This document shows, in pieces, positions 1-5,280 of a stretch of 5,473 nucleotides of DNA. The notes under the pieces are model-generated. The model was not told where the DNA came from. It saw only the letters and a list, made by a program, of their open reading frames with translations, and made no database searches. This stretch comes from Alphaproteobacteria bacterium (GTDB lineage: Bacteria > Pseudomonadota > Alphaproteobacteria > Thalassobaculales > Thalassobaculaceae). The stretch lies in the NCBI GenBank assembly GCA_028822575.1, contig JAPKDN010000240.1, positions 1 through 5,473 of the forward strand. Direction: 5' to 3'. A program made the position numbers and the translations under genes. Every line of letters begins with the position of its first letter. Position 1 is the stretch's first letter.

Positions 1-300
1 AATGCTGTTTACATTATAGTCCGTCCAGAAACGCCAGGGTTTTCGGTCCGGTCAGACTAGAAAAGCTGCTAACTTTAGCCCTTGAAGGGGTAATCTATCG
101 TCTCCCTATCCGCCGTCATCCTCAAGAAAAACGGCACTGTTCCAATGAACGTGGTCTCAGCATTGGTGAAAGTCGTGGCAAAGATCTCACCTTAGACTAT
201 TAGCCGCCAGCCGCCGGCCATCCAATCATTCAACACCCATTTACCTTCTTGAGACATCTCCATCCCCTTTCTTCCCTTCGCCAAGCGGCATGGTTTGAAT
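1..300. other. Upstream region without a clear intact gene
   Basis: Apart from the interrupted minus-strand frame at 75-263, I see no gene, tRNA, CRISPR or mobile-element end here. A perfect -10-like TATAAT reads leftward at 17-12, but no good -35 precedes it at normal spacing. A weak 5-bp inverted repeat (TAGTC 17-21, GACTA 55-59) is not enough to call a terminator. Confidence 0.4.
75..263 (-). pseudogene. Possible degraded or stop-interrupted small ORF, unrecognised
   Basis: Read leftward from ATG at 263 (or ATG at 257), this frame gives MEMSQEGKWVLNDWMAGGWR then LIV, a TAA at 194-192, and then about 38 further codons in the same frame that look protein-like (GEIFATTFTNAETTFIG, later FFLRMTADRE and IDYPFKG) before TAA at 77-75. 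A purine-rich AAGGGG lies 6 nt before the second ATG, which is a plausible ribosome site. I do not recognise the family. A single in-frame TAA fits a decayed gene. Alternatives are a true 21-23 residue peptide ending at 192, or chance, since 38 open codons are not rare. No coding frame on the plus strand competes with it. Confidence is low. Confidence 0.3.
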
Positions 301-309
301 TGTTATATG

Positions 310-322
310 CCGCGTAACGCGG
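310..322. repeat. 13-bp perfect palindrome CCGCGTAACGCGG
   Basis: The arms CCGCGT and ACGCGG flank a single central A. It sits just upstream of the -35 element of the modA promoter. With TGTTATAT at 301-308 before it and TAACG at 315-319 inside it, the block resembles a compressed, imperfect second copy of the molybdate box at 337-360. It could be a secondary operator or a leftover hairpin; no T-run follows it, so it is not a normal terminator. Confidence 0.45.
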
Positions 323-328
323 CTTGGA

Positions 329-357
329 TTGCAAAGCGTTATTCCCCGTCGTATATA
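329..357 (+). promoter_or_regulatory. Predicted sigma70 promoter of modABC
   Basis: A -35 element TTGCAA (329-334) and a -10 element TATATA (352-357) are separated by exactly 17 nt. Transcription would start near 364, giving a leader of about 30 nt to the modA ATG at 396. The spacer and -10 are covered by the ModE-type box, as expected for a repressed promoter. A TATAAC at 354-359 is an alternative -10. Confidence 0.6.
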
Positions 358-360
358 ACG
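337..360 (+). promoter_or_regulatory. ModE-type molybdate box (operator)
   Basis: The left half CGTTATTCC (337-345), a 6-nt spacer (346-351) and the right half TATATAACG (352-360) match the 9-6-9 layout of the ModE consensus, recalled as CGNTATATA-N6-TATATAACG. The right half is a perfect match and the left half is good for its first six bases. The outer part is a perfect 10-bp inverted repeat: AAAGCGTTAT (333-342) against ATAACGCTTT (355-364), 12 nt apart. ModE bound to molybdate represses modABC by binding such sites. Here the box covers the -10 and probable start site, so occupancy should block RNA polymerase. No modE gene lies in the window. Confidence 0.75.
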
Positions 361-395
361 CTTTTCCGCCACACCTAATATGCTAGGCATCCAAA

Positions 396-1157
396 ATGCG
401 TCGCGTTCTCCCTATCCTAGTAGCGCTCGCCCTCACCGTAACAATCTGCCCCGGTGCCTCTCGGGTAACAGCGGAGCAACAGGTCCTGGTTTTTTCCGCT
501 GCCAGTACCCGAGATGCGATGGAAGAAGCAATCCGAGCCTATCCCGGGAAAGGCATTCGCGCCGTTTACGCAGCTAGTTCAGCCCTCGCACGGCAAATTC
601 TGGACGGTGCGCCGGCTTCGATCTTTCTGTCGGCCAGCAAACCCTGGGCGGATGCGGTTGACCAGACCGGTATCCTCGCTTCTCGGCGAAATTTCCTACG
701 CAATAGTTTGGTTCTGGTAAGCCCCTTGGAAGCCCAACGGCCGCGTCCGATCCTAAACGCGGAAGATATTCTCCCCGCCCTCGCCGGCGGAAGACTGGCG
801 ATTGCCGAGACCCGGTCCGTTCCCGCGGGGATATATGGGCGCGAGGCCTTGATGTCGCTTGGGGTCTGGAAAGCTCTGGAGGGTCGGATCGCGCAGGCCG
901 CGAATGTCAGGGTGGCGCTACTGCTCGTGGAGCGCGGCGAGACCCCACTCGGTCTAGTTTACCAAACCGGCGCGCTAGCGTCCAAGGCAGTCTCGACGGT
1001 ATGGAGAATCCCCGAAAGCGCACATTCCCCTATCGTTTATCCTCTCGCCTTTATTAAATCAGCGGCGGACAATCCCGACGCCACCGGGTTCCACACCTTC
1101 CTGATATCCACCAAAGGTCGGCGCATTTTCGCGCGCCATGGCTTCCAGATGGATTAG
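396..1157 (+). CDS. modA: Molybdate ABC transporter, periplasmic binding protein ModA
   Basis: This 253-residue protein captures molybdate (and probably tungstate) in the periplasm and delivers it to ModB. Residues 1-26 form a Sec signal peptide: MRR, a hydrophobic core, and a probable cut after VTA-26. The mature part follows the ModA pattern from end to end: SAASTRDAM (34-42), YAASSALARQI (58-68), SVPAGIY (141-147), NVRVALLLVER (170-180) and LGLVYQTGALASK (185-197). Residues matching the oxyanion ligands of E. coli ModA are present: Ser37, Ser61, Ala144, Val171 and Tyr189. The length is normal for the family. The ATG at 396 has a weak TAGG 8 nt upstream and gives a proper signal peptide, so the start is secure. 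It is the first gene of modABC, 3 nt before modB, and probably ModE-controlled through the box at 337-360. Confidence 0.96.
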   Translation: MRRVLPILVALALTVTICPGASRVTAEQQVLVFSAASTRDAMEEAIRAYPGKGIRAVYAASSALARQILDGAPASIFLSASKPWADAVDQTGILASRRNFLRNSLVLVSPLEAQRPRPILNAEDILPALAGGRLAIAETRSVPAGIYGREALMSLGVWKALEGRIAQAANVRVALLLVERGETPLGLVYQTGALASKAVSTVWRIPESAHSPIVYPLAFIKSAADNPDATGFHTFLISTKGRRIFARHGFQMD

Positions 1158-1160
1158 CGG

Positions 1161-1871
1161 ATGGGCGCGCTCACACCAGTAGAGATCGAAGCCCTGCTGC
1201 TCAGCCTTAAGGTCGGGTTGTTGAGCGTCGCCATTTGCCTACCACTAGGCCTTTGTATCGCCGTCATTCTGGCACGCCTGGAATTTCCCGGGAAATGGCT
1301 CGTGGACGGCATAGTGCATCTGCCGCTGGTCCTGCCGCCGGTAGTCATTGGTTATCTGCTCTTGGTACTCCTTGGGCGCCGAGGCCTGATTGGAGCTTGG
1401 CTACTGGAAACCTTTGACTTCACGCTCGCCTTCACTTGGAAGGGTGCCGCAGTGGCAGCCGCCGTCATGGCTCTGCCGCTCACCGTGCGGGCGATACGGC
1501 TGTCGCTGGAACAGTTGGATCAAGGCTTGGAAATAGCGGCCAAAACCTTAGGCGCCAGTTGGTTTCGCGTGTTCTGGACAATCACTGTCCCGCTTTGCCT
1601 ACCTGGCATTTTAACAGGAACAATTCTCGCCTTCGCCCGCAGCTTGGGAGAGTTCGGCGCGACCATTACCTTCGTCTCAAACATCCCGGGCGCGACCCAG
1701 ACACTGCCCCTGGCATTATTCACGGAAACTCAAGTGCCAGGTGACCCCATTCCGGCGATCCGTCTTACCGTGATCGCGGTGGCCGTGGCCCTGATGGCAC
1801 TGATTACCTCGGAGTATCTCGCCCGTCGGATCGCCCGTCAGGTCGGAACAGACGACAAGAGTGGGCGATGA
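1161..1871 (+). CDS. modB: Molybdate ABC transporter permease ModB
   Basis: This 236-residue inner-membrane permease forms the molybdate channel, working as a dimer. Hydrophobic segments lie near residues 14-36, 51-71, 84-107, 144-160 and 198-217, which fits the five-helix ModB/CysU-type fold. The coupling (EAA) motif EIAAKTLGASWFRVFWTITV starts at residue 124 and continues into PLCLPGI; this is the loop that docks on the ATPase. It is followed by the family-typical LAFARSLGEFGATITF (156-171) and TQTLPLALF (179-187). The conserved HLPLVLPPVVIGY lies at 53-65. The ATG comes 3 nt after the modA stop, with GGA at 1151-1153 inside the modA end as a weak ribosome site. The stop overlaps modC as ATGA, so modB and modC are probably translationally coupled. 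Nothing is missing. Confidence 0.96.
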   Translation: MGALTPVEIEALLLSLKVGLLSVAICLPLGLCIAVILARLEFPGKWLVDGIVHLPLVLPPVVIGYLLLVLLGRRGLIGAWLLETFDFTLAFTWKGAAVAAAVMALPLTVRAIRLSLEQLDQGLEIAAKTLGASWFRVFWTITVPLCLPGILTGTILAFARSLGEFGATITFVSNIPGATQTLPLALFTETQVPGDPIPAIRLTVIAVAVALMALITSEYLARRIARQVGTDDKSGR

Positions 1872-2974
1872 TCGAAGTCCATATCACCGTTAAGCGGGGC
1901 GACTTTTTGTTGGAGGCCAGCTTCGAGGCAGCATCGAACGGTGTAACTGCGTTGTATGGTCCCTCGGGCGCGGGCAAGAGCACAGTTATCAACGCTATCG
2001 CGGGCATTACTAGGCCTGATTTAGGCAAAATCGTTGTGGGAGGTCGTGTTCTATTCGACCAAGCCGCGAACATCGACGTTCCCATCGCCAAAAGACAACT
2101 GGGCTACGTCTTTCAGGAGGGACGTCTATTCCCACATATGAGCGTGGAGCAGAACCTGCTTTACGGGCGGCGGGGAAACGCCGCTCCCTACCCCGCTCTC
2201 GACGAAACCGTCGCCTTGCTTGGCCTTGGCCAATTGCTTAAACGCCGCCCCGGATCTCTAAGTGGCGGAGAGCGCCAACGTGTCGCGATAGGCCGAGCAC
2301 TGCTCGGTGCTCCCCGCATCTTGCTGATGGACGAACCGCTTGCATCTCTCGACTCAGCGCGGCGAGCAGAAATACTGCCATATCTCGCGGCATTGCGAAA
2401 AACCTGGTCGATCCCAGTGATCTATGTGTCGCACCAGATGGATGAAGTGATCCGGCTTGCCGATACTTTGGTATTGCTCGCTGATGGCCGTGTCGTCGAG
2501 GTTGGGAGCGTCGAGGAACTTACCAGTCGGCTGGATCTCGCGCCCCTGACGGGCAAATACGAAGCAGGCGCGGTGCTGCCCTGCCACGTTGGCGACCAGG
2601 ACCCACGTTTCGGTCTAACGCGCTTAGATTTCAGTGGTGGGAGCTTGTGGGTCGGTGCTATCGATTCGCCCGAGGGTACGTCAATCCGAGTTCAAGTTCG
2701 GGCCAGAGACGTCGCTCTCTCACTAATGCCACCATCCGACATAAGCATGCTTAACGTAATCAAGGCACGGGTATTGGAGATCGGCACAGCGCGGGGCGCG
2801 CAAGTCGATGTACGACTGAGCTCAGGTGATGATTTTCTTTGGGCAACCTTGACCCGGCGCAGTGTCCACGAGTTAGGCTTGAAGCCGGGGCTGGCGGTTC
2901 ACGCCATGATCAAATCAGTCTCGATCGGCGGCGCGTCATTTGGCCCAATAGGCGCTCCAAGCTCTCCAAAATAG
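1868..2974 (+). CDS. modC: Molybdate ABC transporter ATP-binding protein ModC
   Basis: This 368-residue cytoplasmic ATPase powers molybdate import through ModB. The N-terminal domain has every expected motif: Walker A GPSGAGKS (31-38), Q-loop Gln83 in YVFQEGRLFPHMSV, signature LSGGERQR (131-138), Walker B ILLMDE (151-156) with catalytic Glu156, D-loop ASLD (159-162) and switch His189 in YVSHQMDEV. The C-terminal part (about 278-353, from RARDVALSL to MIKSVSI) is a single Mop/TOBE domain, known in this family to bind molybdate and allow feedback inhibition of transport. The length is typical of ModC. The start overlaps the modB stop by 4 nt, with AAGAG just upstream. It is the last gene of the operon; the next gene converges 15 nt downstream and I see no strong terminator between them. 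Confidence 0.96.
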   Translation: MIEVHITVKRGDFLLEASFEAASNGVTALYGPSGAGKSTVINAIAGITRPDLGKIVVGGRVLFDQAANIDVPIAKRQLGYVFQEGRLFPHMSVEQNLLYGRRGNAAPYPALDETVALLGLGQLLKRRPGSLSGGERQRVAIGRALLGAPRILLMDEPLASLDSARRAEILPYLAALRKTWSIPVIYVSHQMDEVIRLADTLVLLADGRVVEVGSVEELTSRLDLAPLTGKYEAGAVLPCHVGDQDPRFGLTRLDFSGGSLWVGAIDSPEGTSIRVQVRARDVALSLMPPSDISMLNVIKARVLEIGTARGAQVDVRLSSGDDFLWATLTRRSVHELGLKPGLAVHAMIKSVSIGGASFGPIGAPSSPK

Positions 2975-2989
2975 TGTCTTCAGATCCAC

Positions 2990-3847
2990 TCAGCTCTCAA
3001 GGAAAGCAGCGATCGCCTCTGTCTGAACCGGAACGTTCAAAGCGGGTGCGTGTCCACAACCCGCGCATTCAAGTACCGCCGTCTGGGGGCCGCGGCGCGA
3101 CATTTCCTCGGCCATCTCGGGGCTCAAAAGGTCGGAATACTCGCCTCGCAGCAGAAACGTCTTGGCGGTGATCGCATCATAGCGCTGCCAAAGTCGCCAG
3201 TCATTGGGGTGGGTAACAAATTGCCGGGCAATTCGAGGGTCATAATGAGAAGTTACCCGACCATTTGGCAAGCGGCGGAGGGACGCCTCGGTCATTGCCC
3301 TCCATTCATCGTCTGGGATATAGCCGAACGGCGCATAAACGGTGCGAAGGTAGCGTTCCAATTCGCCAACCGTATCGAAATCAGGCGGTGACCCGAGATA
3401 GGTCACGATCCGGTCGATGGCGGCTTGAGGAAGTTCTGGGCCAATATCGTTGATCACTAAATGGCTTATACGGTCCTGCATCGCCCCCCCCGCCAACCAC
3501 ATGCCAAAGCTGCCCCCCATAGAGGTGCCGACCCAGCGCAAGGTTTCCATACCCAATTGGTCACAAAGACCGACCGCCACTTGCTCATAAACCTCGAAGC
3601 AATAGTCCGTGTCACCCTTGTCGGCCCCCTCCTCTGCCCATTGGCTAAGGCCACGGCCGATCGTGTCGGGAGCGATGATCCGATAACGTGGCGCCAATTC
3701 CCGAGCCAACGCATCGAAATCCCGGCCAACCCTCGCAAGGCCATGCCACGCGACTACAGGAGGAAGCTCGGCGTCGCCCCATTCTAAATAGTGAATTTCA
3801 CGGCCAGCACTGGTCATATATTTGGATACGGGCGGATCACCAAGCAT
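2990..3847 (-). CDS. Alpha/beta-hydrolase fold protein (serine hydrolase, substrate unknown)
   Basis: This 285-residue soluble protein has the alpha/beta-hydrolase layout: oxyanion-hole AWHGLAR (33-39), PDTIGRGLS (60-68), nucleophile elbow GTSMGG with Ser109, probable acid Asp239 in LLRGEYSDLL, and catalytic His266 in GCGHAPALN. The triad is therefore complete, and an esterase, lactonase or C-C hydrolase activity is plausible, but the sequence does not reveal the substrate. There is no signal peptide, so it is probably cytoplasmic. Start choice: the frame could begin at GTG 3856, but GGAG (3859-3856) lies 8 nt before the ATG at 3847 and would overlap the GTG, so 3847 is preferred. The gene stands alone, convergent with modC (15 nt gap) and divergent from the ABC ATPase gene, with a near-palindrome at 3875-3895 upstream. 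Confidence 0.85.
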   Translation of the reverse strand: MLGDPPVSKYMTSAGREIHYLEWGDAELPPVVAWHGLARVGRDFDALARELAPRYRIIAPDTIGRGLSQWAEEGADKGDTDYCFEVYEQVAVGLCDQLGMETLRWVGTSMGGSFGMWLAGGAMQDRISHLVINDIGPELPQAAIDRIVTYLGSPPDFDTVGELERYLRTVYAPFGYIPDDEWRAMTEASLRRLPNGRVTSHYDPRIARQFVTHPNDWRLWQRYDAITAKTFLLRGEYSDLLSPEMAEEMSRRGPQTAVLECAGCGHAPALNVPVQTEAIAAFLES

Positions 3848-3855
3848 GACGAACA

Positions 3856-3859
3856 CTCC
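3856..3859 (-). promoter_or_regulatory. Ribosome binding site of the hydrolase gene
   Basis: GGAG on the minus strand lies 8 nt upstream of the ATG at 3847. It overlaps the first base of the alternative GTG codon at 3856, which it therefore cannot serve, so it decides the start. Confidence 0.65.
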
Positions 3860-3874
3860 AATGGTTGAAGGGGA

Positions 3875-3895
3875 CCGTGCTTAGGCCTAACACGG
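3875..3895. repeat. 21-nt near-perfect palindrome upstream of the hydrolase gene
   Basis: CCGTG (3875-3879), one unpaired C (3880), the self-complementary TTAGGCCTAA (3881-3890) and CACGG (3891-3895) form two 10-base arms interrupted by one base. The block lies 28 nt before the hydrolase ATG, where a repressor or activator would act. It has no T-run and is not a terminator. A regulator-binding site is the likeliest role; the regulator is unknown. Confidence 0.5.
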
Positions 3896-3977
3896 CATTC
3901 ATATTCGACAACAGTCCTAGCGACACACGCGTCCTTGCCACCCGTGTTTATCAATAATCTGTTCGCGGGGAGCATGC

Positions 3978-4013
3978 CGGGCTGGCGACGTTGACCTCGC
4001 CCTCGCAAGCCCG
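3978..4013. repeat. Nested inverted repeat around the -35 of the ABC ATPase promoter
   Basis: The outer arms are CGGGCT (3978-3983) and AGCCCG (4008-4013). The inner arms are GGCGA (3984-3988) and TCGCC (3997-4001). The two left arms are contiguous and the right arms are separated by 6 nt. The predicted -35 TTGACC sits in the inner 8-nt loop, so the inner repeat is well placed to be an operator. It could also be chance in GC-rich DNA. Confidence 0.35.
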
Positions 4014-4018
4014 ATAAT
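3991..4018 (+). promoter_or_regulatory. Predicted sigma70 promoter of the Mla-like ATPase gene
   Basis: A -35 element TTGACC (3991-3996) and a -10 element GATAAT (4013-4018) are 16 nt apart, and each has five of six consensus bases. The predicted start near 4025 lies only about 5 nt before the ATG at 4030 and downstream of the AGGA ribosome-site candidate at 4020-4023. If this promoter is used, the transcript is either nearly leaderless or translation starts at the ATG at 4051. Confidence 0.5.
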
Positions 4019-4029
4019 CAGGACTTCAT

Positions 4030-4791
4030 ATGAAAGGCTCATACTCGCCGATGTCCCTTAATATCTCAATCACCGCCCTTGCCAAGTCCTTCGGCAACAA
4101 GCCCGTTCTCAAGGACGTGTCGCTGCGGGTTCCAGCCGGGCGGTCGACGGTTCTGATCGGGCCGTCCGCATCCGGAAAATCTGTTTTGATCCGCTGTATC
4201 TTAGAGTTGCTTGATTTCGACGCGGGAGATATCGAAATCGGCGGTGTCGCCAATGTGGATACCTCTCGGATCGGCGTATTATTCCAACAGAATGCACTAT
4301 TCGATAGCATGACGGTCTGGGAAAACGTTGCATTCCCGCTGATTAGCAGTCAGGGCGTTGATCGTGCATCGGCGCGCGACCGAGCGATCGCCCGACTGTC
4401 GGATGTTGGCCTGTCTGAGAAAATGGCCCTTTTATATCCAGTCGAACTTTCCGGCGGCATGCAAAAAAGAGTTGGCGTTGCCCGTGCCCTGGTGGGCGAC
4501 CCAGCGCTGCTGATACTGGATGACCCCACGGCTGGGCTTGACCCAATTCTGACTAACACAATCCTCGACTTGATCGAAAAATGCGTCGCTGGTGCGGGAA
4601 CAACGGTCCTTGCGGTCACCGGAGATATGAAAGCCGCTCGCACGCGATTCGACCGCATAGCCATGCTTTTCGACGGCGTAATCCAGTGGAATGGTGAAAC
4701 CGGAGAGGCGGCCGGCGCCGGTGATCCCTATCTGGAGCAAATGCTTGAGGGGCGCGCCGAAGGACCGATCCGGATGCGTCTGACCGACTGA
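4030..4791 (+). CDS. Mla-type (MlaF/Ttg2A-like) ABC transporter ATP-binding protein with altered catalytic residues
   Basis: This 253-residue ATPase most resembles MlaF, the cytoplasmic motor of the phospholipid-transport Mla system that maintains outer-membrane lipid asymmetry. It has Walker A GPSASGKS (44-51), Q-loop LFQQNALFDSMTVWENVAFP (84-103), the MlaF-style signature LSGGM (140-144), Walker B LLILD (160-164), D-loop AGLDP (168-172), and the tail DPYLEQMLEGRAEGP typical of this family. Two catalytic positions differ: the residue after Walker B is Asp165 (GAC) instead of Glu, and the switch position is Gly198 (GGA, in AVTGDMKAAR) instead of His. Hydrolysis may be weak or need a partner subunit. 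No MlaE permease, MlaD or MlaC gene is nearby. AGGA at 4020-4023 supports the ATG at 4030; ATG 4051 (residue 8) is the alternative. An ATPase for another Mce/Mla-type importer is possible. Confidence 0.85.
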   Translation: MKGSYSPMSLNISITALAKSFGNKPVLKDVSLRVPAGRSTVLIGPSASGKSVLIRCILELLDFDAGDIEIGGVANVDTSRIGVLFQQNALFDSMTVWENVAFPLISSQGVDRASARDRAIARLSDVGLSEKMALLYPVELSGGMQKRVGVARALVGDPALLILDDPTAGLDPILTNTILDLIEKCVAGAGTTVLAVTGDMKAARTRFDRIAMLFDGVIQWNGETGEAAGAGDPYLEQMLEGRAEGPIRMRLTD

Positions 4792-4802
4792 TCGTGGCCG
4801 AG

Positions 4803-5183
4803 CTATTTTGCCGTCAGAGATTGCAGGTAAGCGATGACATTCTCTCGGTCCGCCGGCTTCTTCAATCCTCGGAACGCCATTTTTGTTCCTTTTAGGAAGC
4901 TTTTCGGCTTAGTCAGAAACCGATCCAAGGTTTTCTTATCCCAAACCAAGTTCGCCGCCAGCATACTCTTGGAATATTTGAAGCCCGTGATCTCGCCGGC
5001 GCTCCGGCCAAGCACATTCATGAGATGAGGCCCAATTTTATTTTTGGGCTTATCCACGGCGTGGCATGCTTTGCATTTATTAAAGATCCGCTTGCCCTTG
5101 GCGATATCGCCCGCCAAGGCTGGCGCCGCCGAGATCGTCAAGGCGACCGCAACAGCACCGAGAACTCGCGTAAGATAACTCAT
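4803..5183 (-). CDS. Class I c-type cytochrome (c2/c550-like), periplasmic
   Basis: This 126-residue precursor of a soluble monohaem electron carrier has a Sec signal peptide at 1-24 (SYLTR, hydrophobic core, APALA, then GD), leaving a mature protein of about 102 residues. The haem site is CKACH (37-41), with His41 as proximal ligand. Met102 in GTKMAF is the expected distal ligand. The conserved KIGPHLMNVLGR (49-60), GFKYSKSM (67-74), W81 and the C-terminal helix ENVIAYLQSL (114-123) complete the class I fold. It probably shuttles electrons between membrane complexes and oxidases or periplasmic dehydrogenases; the partner is not visible here. The frame could begin at GTG 5213, but GGAG (5194-5191) lies 7 nt before the ATG at 5183, and that start gives a clean signal peptide. 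Its stop converges on the ATPase gene, 11 nt away. Confidence 0.94.
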   Translation of the reverse strand: MSYLTRVLGAVAVALTISAAPALAGDIAKGKRIFNKCKACHAVDKPKNKIGPHLMNVLGRSAGEITGFKYSKSMLAANLVWDKKTLDRFLTKPKSFLKGTKMAFRGLKKPADRENVIAYLQSLTAK

Positions 5184-5190
5184 CCGTCCA

Positions 5191-5194
5191 CTCC
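5191..5194 (-). promoter_or_regulatory. Ribosome binding site of the cytochrome c gene
   Basis: GGAG on the minus strand lies 7 nt before the ATG at 5183. This is good spacing and favours that start over the in-frame GTG at 5213, which would add ten residues before the signal peptide. Confidence 0.7.
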
Positions 5195-5205
5195 GAAAAG
5201 ACAAC

Positions 5206-5234
5206 GCTCGCACTATAGTAGCATGCGCGCGAGC
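5206..5234. repeat. Inverted repeat upstream of the cytochrome c gene
   Basis: GCTCGC (5206-5211) and GCGAGC (5229-5234) are 17 nt apart and flank a leftward -10-like TACTAT/TATAGT and a GCATGC palindrome (5221-5226). It may mark the promoter and an operator of the cytochrome gene, but no convincing -35 is found at normal spacing. Confidence 0.25.
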
Positions 5235-5280
5235 CTCTAGTCGGTTAGATGGTCAAATTGGCGCGGCCTTGAGCCTATTT

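Noticed and set aside
192..194. Recoded stop codon (selenocysteine or pyrrolysine) in the left-edge frame
   Set aside because: The stop is TAA; selenocysteine uses TGA and pyrrolysine uses TAG, and no recoding structure is apparent.
301..395. Molybdenum-cofactor riboswitch in the modA leader
   Set aside because: The predicted leader is only about 30 nt and the inverted repeat lies over the promoter, so DNA-level control by ModE explains it better than a riboswitch.
380..577. 65-codon plus-strand frame beginning 16 nt before modA
   Set aside because: It overlaps modA in another frame, is rich in Arg/Ser/Pro as expected for out-of-frame GC-rich DNA, and shows no domain or signal. ModA is unmistakable in its own frame.
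3461..3787. 108-codon plus-strand frame opposite the hydrolase gene
   Set aside because: It is antisense to a gene with a complete catalytic triad, and its translation has low-complexity, shadow-like composition.
4026..4310. 94-codon minus-strand frame opposite the ABC ATPase gene
   Set aside because: It is a shadow of the ATPase gene, which has Walker A, Q-loop and signature motifs in frame.
4779..4825. Terminator between the ATPase and cytochrome genes (TCTGAC paired with GTCAGA)
   Set aside because: The arms are only 6 bp with a loop of nearly 30 nt, and no T-run follows the stem on either strand.
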